Shown one piece after another: positions 1 to 11,800 of a DNA stretch of 64,000 bases (position 1 is the stretch's first letter; the number at the start of each line of letters is the position of its first letter). The notes beneath the pieces were generated by a model, which was not told where the DNA came from, did not search any database, and saw only the letters and a list, made by a program, of their open reading frames with translations. The translations under genes were made by a program, and so were the position numbers. The stretch is from Amanita rubescens (taxonomy: Eukaryota > Basidiomycota > Agaricomycetes > Agaricales > Amanitaceae): contig WION01000028.1 of assembly GCA_015039365.1 (NCBI GenBank), positions 62,001-126,000 on the forward strand, read 5' to 3'.

Positions 1-219
1 AAATGCCGCTTGTGACATGTGCTGCGGATGCAAAACCTTGGAGGCGAAATTTTTCAGCCGGTCCTTCCAATTGTTTCCACCACTTCCTCTCACCCAACCA
101 CCCGCCAACTCCCCTTCTTCTACCACCGTTCTATGACCACCGTAACGCGGGCGGGACGCTGTCGTAGACCCCCGCTCAATAGAGACGAAGCCATGGTGCC
201 GATCATGCAAAGACGAGGA

Positions 220-363
220 GAGCGTCAGGCGACAAACACTCGCCCTCCATCCTCCGCAGATTCAACCCTCGACACTGGTAGGTAACTCATTGAGCGTCAG
301 GCGATGAACGCTCATCCTCCTTCCTCCGTAGATTCCACCCTCGACACTGGTAGGTAACAGATC
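220..363. repeat. 72-bp tandem duplication
   Basis: Two adjacent diverged copies, 220-291 and 292-363, both start with gagcgtcaggcga and share the block cgacactggtaggtaac. The stretch lies in the gene-poor first 600 bases; apart from this duplication I see no convincing gene between 1 and 619. Confidence 0.8.
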
Positions 364-619
364 TACCCGCTCTTGTCCGCAGCATAATCCTACGGTTAGG
401 CAACACGGGGAACGTCCAGTCAGCGACGTCAACGATGGCGCCAGACGAAGCCAGTAGGTGACTGAAACACATATGCCACTGCTTCTTAGTGTTGTTCTAG
501 ATTCAGCTGCGGACGCTATTGCTGGAGAACCAGAAGCAGGTTGAGATACGTTGATTCTTTTTGTGGGCAGAGAAACTTACCATCTCTGTTGTTAGACGTA
601 ATTGACCTCACTAGCACCA

Positions 620-2109
620 ATGAACAAGACGGTGTCGACGGAGGTGCGTGATCTTGCAGTCCTCAACACCAACGCTGATCGGTTGCCCGTAGATGTTGCA
701 TCTGTGGATGCGTTCAGGACCTTTGCAAGTAGGACCTTCACACTTTTGTTTACTCATGACCTCAATCCATAACGTTAACGTCAGATTTGGGACCTGAGTT
801 TGAGATGTATGCACGCTCGTCGCTTAGCTCGCCGATTACCGTGCCGGAGCAGACCGACGTGCATTTCCAGGACCTAATTGCTGCTGCCAATGCGCAGGGT
901 ATCGTCTATACCTCGCGTAAAGGTAAAGAAAAAGAAGTACGAGCGATGCCCGCGGTTTCTGCAAATGGGGGAAGTACTGTCTTTACCTCCCATAAAGAAA
1001 CAAACGGGGAACCTCCGTCATCTTCTGGGCATCCCGTATTCGAGGACGCAAATGATAACAAGCTGTCGGTCTTGATGGTCAGCACTCAATGCCCCAGGGG
1101 GATGAATAGCCATACCATGTTCACTGTTATGACCCGTGATACTGGAATCCCGGGGAATCCTGCAAATGTGGTTGATCTGTATGATGCCCTCCGCAGCTCT
1201 CAACAACTGGAGTTCCGGGCTGTGAACTTGGACATCGACGGCATGGACGAATCAGAAATTCAGCTTGGCACCGCTGGCGTCCCTGTATTCATGGATGACC
1301 TCGACAATTTTGGTCGTTCGTGGACAGGTTTTCGAGCCCTGGGTTTCCTCAAAGACTTGGAAATGAATTTCTTGATTAAGCCAGTACGCGACAGCGAGGG
1401 CAAGTCCTCAATAATGGATCTTTACAACCAGGATCCCACTCTTGACTTGTACATTCTCTATGTTTGGGAAGGGGTGAGTCTAGGAACCGATGATGAGGAT
1501 GCGTCTTCTAATGTCTATTAGAAACCTAACATACCTTCAAGGCCGATAAATTCTTCTACACCCCAGGCCATCGCGACGGTGTCAACTACATCCACAATTG
1601 TCGGGTCTCTCGTCCAGCAGTACTACGATAACTTCCAGAAGCTAGTCCTGAGGAAAAACGGAGAGAACGAAAGCGCATTTGCCCTGTTCATGTTTGTCCG
1701 AATTGTAACAGAGGTGTGCACGGCATTGGGGATCCCGTGCGGACGCCGCGTGGCCATTTTTACGAAATTCCAAGCCGGCAATGAACAAATTTGTATCGCG
1801 GACATTGTTGAGGCGTTCAAAGATGGGACAACGCCATACAGGAGTCCCAATACATTCAAAAACTACCGTGGATTGAAGCTTAATGCAGCGGCTCTGTTGG
1901 AATATATGGAAAGGGAAAGAATGGTTACATCCCCTCGGGATATCCGATATATAAACCGAGCGAAGGAATTGTTGTTAACGCCACTCGACGAAGCTGTCCG
2001 CCTGACAGCTTCTTGGTACGGAAAAATAAAGAATTTCGAATATGAAGTTAAGGAGATGGCGCGTTTATGTAACATGGGGTCCCAGCTGACGCTGGAAGAG
2101 GACGATTGA
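620..2109 (+). CDS. Unrecognised 446-aa protein, three exons
   Basis: Model: exons 620-728, 785-1473 and 1567-2109. Introns are 56 nt (gtagga...tcag) and 93 nt (gtgagt...ccag), and the total is an exact multiple of three. I do not recognise the family; no signal peptide, membrane segment or catalytic motif stands out. The last 150 residues look alpha-helical and charged and end in an acidic EEDD tail. The second intron has a second usable acceptor at 1541, giving a different C-terminus of about 30 residues (ADKFFYTPGHRDG...) that ends at a stop near 1631, so two protein forms are possible. A diverged copy of the 3' end follows at about 2171-2305. The start was chosen because it is the first ATG in frame with the long middle exon through a good splice pair. 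Confidence 0.6.
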
Positions 2110-2170
2110 TTGTGTACTTCGTCAGAATGTAAAGTCGCTGCTTACTTCTTGACGCCAATGTATACATTAA

Positions 2171-2305
2171 GAATTTCGATCATGAAGTCAAGCGGATGGC
2201 GCGTTCATGTAAAATGGGCCCCAGTTGATGCTGGAAGAGGACGATGTCGTCAGCAATTGAGAAAAAGAACGTAAAGTCGCTGCTTACTTGACGCTGCTAC
2301 CTCAG
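2171..2305 (+). pseudogene. Degenerate tandem copy of the 3' end of the preceding gene
   Basis: This stretch repeats, with substitutions and small indels, the last exon end and downstream sequence of the 446-aa gene (about 2031-2150). Matching landmarks are the aagaatttcga start, the gctggaagaggacgat coding tail and the gtaaagtcgctgcttac trailer. It has no useful reading frame and marks a local duplication. Confidence 0.75.
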
Positions 2306-2339
2306 GAGCGATGTTTGCGACAAGCGACAGTTCCAAGTA

Positions 2340-3140
2340 GAATAACGTTGGCGTGAATGTCAGAGGATCTGGACAAAAGGGGCGACACGAGGTCTAACCC
2401 ATTGGAGAGACAATTGTCTATCTCCTTGCATTCCAGGTCTCCTTTGCGAGTTGGACGACATCACAAGGGTTGCTCAACAGAGCTGGTGAGTCATGGTGTC
2501 AGGGTCGCCACCGTAGACCCCCAGATGCTTCGCTTGTCCTGTAACGTGACGACGCGAGCAAGGGTAACGAGAATAGCCTAACATTCATAGCATCAGTGTT
2601 GAACAGTGATATCAAGAGGCATATTGGCTCACCATTGGTGAGGTGGTGATTTTGATGAAGGGCAGCTCGTGGATGAAAGGGCGACACGAGGTCTAACCTT
2701 CTGGAGAGACAAAGGTCTATCTCCTTGCGCTCCGAGCTCGCGTAACGAGAAAAGCCTAACATTTATAGTGTTAAACGGCGACGGCGTGATGGCAAGAAGA
2801 GGTGTGTGGCTCACGATATAGAAAGAGCGTCAGTGACTGGATGAAAGGGGACACGAGCTCTAACCCTCTGGAGAGACAATGGTCTATCTCCTTGCGTTCC
2901 GGGTGACGACGCGAGCTCGCGTTAACGAAAGCCTAGTAACAGTCGTAGTGTTGAACGGCGTGACGGCGTGAAAAGGCGACACGAGGTCTAACCATCTGGA
3001 GAGACACTGGTCTATCTCCTTGCGTTCCGGGTTACGACGCGAGCTCCCGTTAACGAGAAAGCCTAAACAGTCTTAGTGTCGGACGGTGTGATGGCAAGAA
3101 CAGGCGTATGGCTCACCATATATAAAGAGCGTGATGGCGG
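2340..3140. repeat. Degenerate tandem repeat array, 4 units
   Basis: A core of about 55 bp (cgacacgaggtctaacc, then ggagagaca, then tctatctccttgc) occurs at about 2380, 2679, 2847 and 2973. Units are 125-300 bp apart, separated by related text such as ggcgtgatggcaagaa. Short open frames inside it look spurious. I see no gene here. Confidence 0.8.
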
Positions 3141-3179
3141 GTAAGGAGCGACGGAATGTGAGCGACGGAATGTCTAGCT

Positions 3180-3790
3180 CATGTTTCATGACGAGGTTCA
3201 ACTTCCCAACTTGGAAACAACCCCAATTGGGCTGTTGTTTCACGACGAAGTTTAACTTCCCAATTGGGAAACAATCCTAATTTGGCCCAAGTCTCACGTA
3301 TTCCTACCTCTTTACTTCTCGCTTTCTCTGTTGCTCTACTTCCTCATTGACACGTTTCCCCAAAAGGTGAGTTTTCTGGAGAAAAAAAGGCCGCGAAAGT
3401 CAGCCAACGGATGTTTGACACAGATACCAAAGAAACGGCGTGGAACTTTCTGAGTTGGACACTTGTCGCTCATGTAGGTTAGACCTCGAGTCGCCTGCTC
3501 ATTTGCCGTTTCACTGCTACAATCGCGTTTAAAGGCTACCCTCACCATCTTTCAAACGACCCTACTGCCCCATTGACAGTGCGAAAGAGTGCGTTCTACC
3601 GACATGCGGGCGTCGGCTTTGTATTTTTTGAGTCAGACAGTTGTCGCTCACGTAGGTTAGACCTCGAGTCGCCTGCTCCATGTGCAAGTGTCAAGGGAGG
3701 GGCGTACTAGTGCGGATTTTTTGAGTTAGACAGTTGTCGCTCACGTAGGTTAGACCTCGAGTCGCCTGCTCATGTGCAAGTGTCAAGGCT
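3180..3790. repeat. Two further short direct-repeat families
   Basis: At 3180-3290 a unit of about 55 bp (tttcatgacgaggttcaacttccc...) occurs twice. At 3449, 3629 and 3721 a block of about 60 bp built on cgctcacgtaggttagacc followed by tcgagtcgcctgctc occurs three times. The second and third copies also share the trailer catgtgcaagtgtcaagg. No gene is evident from 2110 to 3937. Confidence 0.8.
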
Positions 3791-3937
3791 GCATAGCTGT
3801 CGCCCTTGGGATTGACATCACTTCTCTCGGACACTGACGATCTGTAAACATGGGAGGAGGCAGCCTGTATTGCGCAACGACCGCATGCTCAACCATTAAC
3901 TAATCTATATACGTACGTGTGTGTTTTTATCGCGTGC

Positions 3938-6900
3938 TCAAGCTCTGTTAAAATCATCTCCAAGAATCATTTGCGCGTGCCACCACATGTCAAACTCCGT
4001 ACAGACTTCCTTTCCTTTAGCATCGTGACGGTATAATAGGCCGGGTTGGACCAGAAGACGGGCTATTTCTTTGTTGATGTTGAGATAGATCGTATTTGTG
4101 CAAACGGAAAACTTGATGGTGTCTTCATCACGGACAAGTGGCCGGTAAGCCAAGCGGATCTATTATGTTGTGAATATGGTTGACGTGAAGAACATTCTTT
4201 CCCATACATTGATAAACTCATCCTGCAAATTTAGTTTCAATGAGCACCCCGTAACCACCTGATGAAAGAGCCTTGCTCGTAGACCACGGTCGAGTCGTGC
4301 TTGTGCGTATTGCTGCGAAGTTACAAGGTTATCTTTCGTCTCACAAGGGTGCCCGATTCCTTCGATCCAACGCGTAAACCGCATGATGAACAGGCAGCAA
4401 AGGTTGTAAGTTGCGGGATCGTCCACATCTGTAGCATGCCAACGAATTAGCGGAATGACGTCTCCGGGGATTTCAATGCGACGATTATATAGAGTGGCGA
4501 GGAAACGTTGGAGGTACCGAGGCTCGTCCCATCGCGCAAGTGGAAACTAGTCAACGTGAGATAGATCAACTTGGTTTGGACTATGAACTTACCTTTAGAA
4601 AGGGACCGGATGCGATGGAATTGAAACCCTCTTTGAACGCTTGGAAATTTGTATGCTTCCAAGGGTCACGATCACCGATGAGGTAGTACGCAAGCATTTG
4701 CTTCTGCATTTTCTGGTGTGCCTCAACCGGGCGTGATTGCGTCAAATGGTTTGCCTGAAAGACATCAGGCGTGTTCTGGTTTAGCGGTCAATGGTTGCAC
4801 TTACAGGGAGTTCAATATCCGAGGCCAGGGAATGTAACCAATCTTTTGACATGTCGGTCGCGTCGATCTTGCCAACAGGTAAGTTAATAATGTGTTCTAC
4901 CTTGTTCAAAAGGTCTTCATCTGGGATCATAGCCCTCGCAAACTCCACATCAAATTCAAATTCTTCCAACTTAGTTAAGGTGGCGGCGAGAATGACAAAG
5001 GGAGAGATGGGATCGGGACCAATAGCGAGGTGTGTAGTGAAAAGCGCAGCAATGTGCCCTTCAACCTTGTAGTCTATAGTTTGATTAACTATATCAAGGT
5101 CCGGGTTCCGAGATAAGTGAAGCTTATGGTATCCCTTGTTCACACTGGGGATCCACCTGTGGGATTTTGTAGATTGCTGTAGCGCTGATTGAAATACAGT
5201 ACGGAGAAGGCCGTTTCCGGAAGTGTCAATTCCAAGGTCAGTTACGGAGATCTCAGTTCTTAAGAGGATTTAGAGCATGAAAGCGGATAGACGCGAGAAG
5301 GCTCTTACACGATGAAAGTTGGGAACGGTTTAAATAAGGAATAAAGGGTTTTGATATGGTTAGAAGTCACGCCTAATTCATTGTCTTTTTCTGGTACGGG
5401 TTCTTGTTTGGCAAGTGCGTAGACTGCGCTAATAAGAAATGTCGCAAGATCAGTGGCTTTTGGCCCCTTTATGTGCGGTGTCGGTGCCCTTGTTACTTCC
5501 TGTTTTATCTGAAGGGAGTCTTGCCACTGACGGATGACCGAATCGGGTAGGCGATCATCGAGTGCGGGCCGCAATAAAATAGGTGGAGGGGTGGGAGAAC
5601 GGCTATCGTGGCGTGAGCATTCAGCAGGTGGACTGTCGGGTGTAAAGAGTGGTTCGGTTACGACAGCCTGAGATGACGAGGGGACACGAGATTCAGAAAG
5701 AAATGATGGGAGGGGAGGTTGAGATTGACCAGGCCCGCTATCCAAACGAACGCGGCGAACGGGCCGAGGATGAACAATCGGAGGTAAGTAGCGCTTGCGG
5801 GTAACAGGAGATGGTTGAAACTAACAAACAGTCAGGAGAAAATGGAGGTGCCGACACACGGTCAAACTTACTTCATCGTCATCGCCGCTAGCCCCTCCAT
5901 CATTAATTTGACACTCAACTATGCAGGAATTTGCTTGGTAGAGATCGTTCTCGCCTCCAAACCTGAGCCAGTCATGGAAAGGAGATACAACCCGCCATGG
6001 CCAACAGGGATGGTGGCTGAGATCACTTGATTCTGGTAGTGGCCCTCGGAGGTGGTTTTTACGGGGAGCTGATGGGGGTAGGTTGATTCAGCCTTGGATG
6101 ACGGTAGTAAAATGGAATAACTGACCGACAAAAAACACACCGTAGCCTTCCTCGATTGGATCGGGCCATGCTAGCCCCTGCAAATAATTAAACGTAAAAG
6201 CATACTGGGGAGGCGTCGACGGGGTATAATTGCTGATTCCCGTTTTGTTGGTACGCGCGGCTTGGCAGACGGACCATGAAAGGTTGAAGTAGGGATGGTC
6301 CTGCAAAGCAGGAGGTTGTTCGATAGTAATATTATGCGCCTGGAGATGGTGAGTAATAGTTTCATCAAGTACTTCCCATATAGTTTCTGACTGTTCTGGT
6401 TCCGTAAGTGGGATGACAAGGTTCCACTTCGCAAGCTGCGGAAGCAACTGATCACGTTGGATGTCAGTAAGGCGGAACATATTCGGAGGACAGGGAGTCT
6501 CAGAGTTGGTGCGGTTCTAAACGGTTAAATTCGTAAGTACATCTGATCTAAAGAATTAACAATTGATTGAATACCGCGAAAGGTATTATTGCACATTTAA
6601 GTTTCGACGGCAAGGGCATCGCCATTGTCCTTTTGCCCTTTCTTGAAGGGATGGTGGTGGGTGGGCCGGGTGTTGGACCCTGGCTTGGATTGTATCCAAA
6701 ACCACTCGTGCCGGCGCGGCGGGTCCTAGTGGCAGAAACTTGACGCTGCTGAGATGCAGAAAGTGATGATGCAACAGGGGCGACAAATGCAGGGCTGTAC
6801 GTCCCAACTGTGCGTACCGCGGCGAGTGGTGTTGGGATTCCAGTCGTGACACCTGTGGGTAGCGCAGGTAGAGGCGTCTCAATTTGGGCTGGAGTGAGAT

Positions 6901-7083
6901 GGCCAGGCGCGGCGTGGGTATTTGATATTCGGGGTGGAGGAGCCACACTTAGAGATAAACAAAAGGTGAGTCTGCTGTCGTGAAAGAAAGAGAATTATGG
7001 ACTGACTCTGGTATGTCCCGAGTATGCTGAAGATAAGGTGCGCCACAAGCGCAAAGAGTTTGCAAGGTCATCGTTGTGGACAT
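3938..7083 (-). CDS. Unrecognised 900-aa protein, nine exons
   Basis: Exons in order of transcription: 7083-7007, 6947-6575, 6516-6141, 6068-5872, 5820-5311, 5251-4805, 4754-4593, 4546-4208, 4159-3938. All introns are 46-72 nt GT-AG, and phases agree at every junction (2703 nt). The N-terminal 150 residues are rich in Pro, Thr and Ser. A stretch near residues 150-275 rich in Trp and aromatic residues follows, then an acidic GASGDDDE patch, a second Pro/Ser-rich linker, and a C-terminal half of about 380 residues with an ordered alpha/beta look. I cannot name the family and see no catalytic motif. The last intron (4160-4207) removes two in-frame stops, so the gene appears intact. An upstream in-frame ATG at 7161 is possible, but cttacag just before 7083 looks like the end of a 5'UTR intron. 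Confidence 0.65.
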
Positions 7084-7734
7084 TGATGACTGTAAGTGTT
7101 GATTATTCAGATGAAAACTTGTGTTGTATTGATCGTTACCAAAGGAATGAAGCCTCCACATCCAGTCGCTTGACAGTTACCACGAGCTACGGCTGACACA
7201 CTCGATGCATTAGGAGCCAATCGAATCGCCGGTTGGGTGATATAATGCTGCCAGTAAGGGTGGCCGCAACCGCAAAGCTCCGTAGCGTTTATTGGTTCAT
7301 GACGTTGAACAAAGAACTAAGCAAGATAAGGTGTGCTCATAGACTGGGAAGCATAGAAATCACTTACTTGTCCAAAGGTGGCACCCGCGCACACTGTCGT
7401 GCATTGTGTGCAACGATCACGAGGGATGAGAGGAAACAGCTCAGCGACAGAGGTGGTTATGGGCATGACGAAGAAACGAGGAAGAGAGGGGAAGGGAATT
7501 TTTTCTGTTTGTCACGGCGCTACTCTGTTTTACTTTTGCCGCTATAGTCACACGGCTGGGGGATGTCAGGTGGGCATTGCCATATTATTTTTCCGGTAAC
7601 GATGAACAACGAGCACAGTGAATAGGTATTGGTCGATATGCAAGGTGCTACTGCCGACCGCCAGCTCACTGGGTGACCCTCAGTGTCAAGATTTTCCTCA
7701 ACATGTACCGGGATCGGAGTGACCTGAAGGGCTA

Positions 7735-7875
7735 CGATGATCGAAAGGTCACGACAGGCATGCACGATGGGTATGCACGATGAAGCACGGCGGGGCATGA
7801 TAGATCACGACGGATCACGCCGATTCACGCTCGATCGCGGCGGATCACGGCGGATCACGGTAGATCACAATGATA
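7735..7875. repeat. Short GATCACG-type repeat cluster beside the transposon gene
   Basis: Imperfect 10-12 bp units (ggatcacggc, tagatcacgac, gattcacgctc, and further upstream gcatgcacgatggg) are packed between 7735 and 7875, just past the stop of the transposon's second reading frame. Subterminal repeats of this kind often bind transposase, but I found no matching array at the other end. Otherwise 7084-7735 holds nothing I can support. Confidence 0.6.
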
Positions 7876-7910
7876 ATTAAATGTAATTAGATATTGTCCG
7901 ATACGGACCG

Positions 7911-8794
7911 TCATATAACGGCTTGATGTCTTCCGTTTTTTCCACCCGTCTTTTCATACATTCCTAGGACTAAGTTGGGAGACTGTTGTAGTCTTGTGGA
8001 AAGCAATTTGACGTGAAGAACTGCCTACCTTGACCCAACAATAGACCATTATCCACCAAGATAATAACGAAGTCGTATTCGACCAGCTGACGAACTTTAC
8101 TGACCCCCGCGTGTGCGAGGAGGTCAGCGCGAGGAACGTGTTCATCTCTGAAGATCTTAGCCCGCTTTGTAGCAGCCTAGGGTCATTGAAGTTGAGCGCT
8201 CACATAATAACTATGATGTAACAGGCTTACCGTTCCTGCAGTTGTGCTCGCAACTGCGGCTGCATTTGCTGCATTTCCACTCGATGTATCTGTGTCGTCC
8301 ATGCCCTTTGCACCTTTCGCCGATGTCTTCCATCGTGCACCGCGTTCCAATCCTGTCCCGACAGCAACGTCTTTCTGCTCTTGTATAACCTCCCGCCACC
8401 GCTGAGCAATGTTCTTCAAGACGCTCCTTCTCACAGCTTTTGGGTCATCATTTTCACCGTCATTCGCAGCAGTTGGTTGTGTTGAATCTTGAAGCTGGTT
8501 GGAAGTCTTTGTTCTAACACCGGTTGCGGCCTGTCTTGTCTGGTTTCGCATGCGTATTTCGATGAGTACGTTGTAATTTATTTCAAACGCCGAGGAGTTA
8601 AGGTCTATCCCAACCCCGAATCCGGGTCCAAGCCCTTCATTGAACTTCTTCGGGCCGACTCGGCCGAGAGACGAATCGAGTCCATCGAGGCTTGAGTGAA
8701 GTTCTGCGTAATCCTCCCCTACAATCTCATTGTATGCTTCGTCATCGATATCGGGTATTGAATGACTGGTAGACACGAATAAGCACTGTAACAT
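7911..8794 (-). CDS. Transposon-associated second reading frame (256 aa)
   Basis: Exons 8794-8231, 8176-8029 and 7969-7911, with 54- and 59-nt introns, sum to 257 codons. I recognise no named domain. The middle is rich in Gln, Asn and Thr with a basic patch (VRRSVLKNIAQRWREVIQEQK), and the end has a Gly/Lys-rich segment (MYEKTGGKNGRHQ). It begins at an ATG only 27 nt after the stop of the Ulp1-transposase frame on the same strand. It may really be the C-terminal part of the same protein: a plausible 41-nt intron (gtaagt...ttacag) spans the junction but leaves the frame one base out. Either a recent indel broke one long gene, or this is a separate protein. Confidence 0.5.
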
Positions 8795-8821
8795 GGAGGC
8801 TGGACTGTACTAATCAAGAAC

Positions 8822-11800
8822 TTACAGTTTGTGGTGGTCGTCAATCATCAATGCAAAGGTAGCGCACGCGAGGTCATTGAGTTCATTTTCTTGCCTTTGG
8901 GTGCGAAACTCTGATGACATATTCTCGGATTCCAGATGCCCTTGTAGTAAAGCAAACTCTTGGTTTTCTATAGTCTCATAGTAAACGGATGCATCTTCGT
9001 CGAATCGAGCATCATCATTGTGGTCCCAATTCAGACGCGGCACTGCCACTTTTTCTTTCAACCTTCTTAAGCGATGCGGAGACAGACCAAGCATCCCCAA
9101 GAGGGTATTGGCTTCTCCTGCTGCTTGTTCAGCTACCTCGTTGATCTCATCATTTGACGGGTATTTGGCAAGATTGATCAGATCGAGGCCCAAAGTGTCG
9201 AAGTAGGTGTGTGCGTATCCGCTGGCCCGTGCCTTTGGGTTTGACATGGTCATATGAAGAATCGCATGACGTATCGTGACTCGGAGCTTAGGTATCATAT
9301 AAATGAAGTCCAGGTATGTGAAATCCTTGATTATTTGACGCGCTTCACCAAAGATGTGTTCGCAAGCTTCGCTGGAGTGTAACCAAGGGAGAAAAGGATA
9401 ATTGCCGTCGATGTAGTCACGGTGGACATATATCAAGCCAATGAATCCATCAATTATATAATTGCAGATGTCCAAGGCTTCGCGAGACAAACAGTATTGC
9501 CGTTCCGAGTATCCCACCACATCCAAAAACATGCGCCAAAGATCGAGGAAACAACGCGCCCGGAGGACCAACTTGATACGTTCAAGATGAGATATGGATC
9601 GGTTCTGGTAAGCATCTATGAGTTCACCGAAGATGAACAGGTATACAATCTCTCCTCGATAATCTGGATGATTATCACAGATGTATTTCAGAGTATCCGC
9701 CGAGAACAGGCGCGTGGCTGCGTTATCGTCTTGCCGATCAAGCTTCTCCACATCTCGCAGATATAGAGGACTATTCTCTTCAAATGCCAGCTGTCGAATG
9801 TGGGAGTACATAGCGACGTAGTTTCCCAGCACCAGAAGGCGCGCTCCAGAGAACAAATTGTTGCGAAAAGTCTTGAGGGCATGTTTTGAATCTTGAACCA
9901 TACATATTGGAATTCCCTTGAAGATTGGTATGTTTATCTGAATTTTGGATTGGGTTGAAGCGATTTTAATGGTATAATCGTCTACTCGTCCAGCCCATTT
10001 GGCAATGAGTTGTCGCTGAACGGCACGCTCAGTCTCCGTCCCATCGCATGCATACGAAATAACTTGTATTCCCCGTTCTATGAGTCCAAAAATTATTTGT
10101 TTCGAAAGCTCGGCAACTTCTTCGGCTTTTGAATCACTTGGCATTGGGAGTGCTGCGACTACACATGGTGTCATCTTGGGAAATGGAATGGTAAGACACC
10201 ATATGCGGACCTATAGGAATGTGGCTACTGTAAGTATGACGGGTCGCAATCTTCTAAGCGGTGAGATTCGAACCTTTTCGGCCTTACGGCTATTTGCTTT
10301 CTTCAGAGCGTCATCAACTTGTTCCGCATCCAGTACCTTGAGCGGGCCATTGACGCCTCCAACAATATAATAAGCTTTTTGGGATCCATCCCAGAATAGA
10401 CGGTACGTCGCAAATAGTTTCGTCTCATCACTGCTGAGGCCAGTCGGTCCCTTATAGCCCAGAGCGTTCACATGCTCTGCCGCCAAATCAAATGTTCGGT
10501 CACAGATCTCCATAGGAAACCGGGGTTGACGAGATTCCTTCATGCGAAATGTACGTTCATTAGGCATGGGGAGAAATCCTTTGAGTACTCGATATGCGCG
10601 AGGACTATGAATCCGTATTATGTGGCAAAGTTCCTCCCATGCTGGGGCATATCTGAAGTTCTGCATGCCTACGCCGCGATCCTCTCGGTCATCCTTTGCG
10701 AGGACTGCCTGCATTAGGCCACTGAATAACTTATTGGTATGCTTCCCGGACAGCACACCAAGTGCGAATTTCACGCCGGGAGTTTCTTTTGCATTCTTAT
10801 GTGAAAAAAGATGAGATTGTATGGAGGGAACGTGAGGAACTTATACGTACTTGTGTTTCAATGATATCTTTAAGACCAATGTGGCGGCCATAAAGTTCAC
10901 CTTTCACGCGGTCTCTGTATCTTAGGTTCGTGTAAATCTGGTTCTCGGGCCGTGGCATAGGTTTGTGCAGAGCTCTCGTAAATGCACGCGATTTCAAGAC
11001 CGTTTGACATGCCGTGCAAGGATGGACGTAATCACCGCCGAGCCTGGGAACTTCCTTTCCGCACTCTTTTGCATAAACACGCAGGTTCTGATGGTCATTT
11101 CGCCATGTATGCCCATGTCGCTGTATGGCCCAGACTTCCTCTTTCTCTTCCTCTTCCAGTTGTCTAAAGCACCGCTCGAAGCGCTCTTCTGCAATCTTGG
11201 TAATACTTCTACCTCCTCCACCATTGACGGCGGTTCGCATCAAAAGCTTTGGAATGCGCTTGTCATCTTTCTCTGACAATCCGGGGCATGGGTGTGTGCT
11301 TGGTTTTATGTTTGTAAGTTTCAACTTGCGGCTTGTTTCATCTTTCTGACTCGATTGTTCTTCCTTCGGGTTTCTCATGCGCGAAAACCATGACACTAGT
11401 GACATCGTGCTGGCCGCCTTTCCCTTGGCCTTACAGCTTTTCAGATGCGATCGCCAACGTGTCAAGTCGTAAAGTTGCTTGACTGAAATGAAGCGACCAC
11501 AGACACTGTGCCGAACTTGACAGGGATCTTTGGGATTGAACTCAGCAAGCCGATCGTCATTGAGGACTCGTTCCATCCATTGTTGTGACTTCACAGGGTC
11601 AACAGCTAGTCTCCCATCCCTCAAGTCCTGCCGTTTGTTGCGCGCCCATACAGATGACTTGCTTTTGCCCTGTCCTGCCTTCGGCTTCTTCAAAACTCTC
11701 TTCCGACTTGTCATCTCGCCGTCACTTTCAGCATCAAATGAGTTCACTGAACTGCTTCGGTCTGACCTCTTCCCCAAGCAAACGCTAGTTGTTACATATT

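Noticed and set aside
4155..4210. Tandem in-frame stops near the end of the 900-aa gene, suggesting truncation
   Set aside because: They fall inside a 48-nt intron (gtatgg...atag, 4160-4207) with correct phase.
7780..7875. CRISPR-like array of short repeats
   Set aside because: Units are 10-12 bp, imperfect and without unique spacers, and the DNA is eukaryotic.
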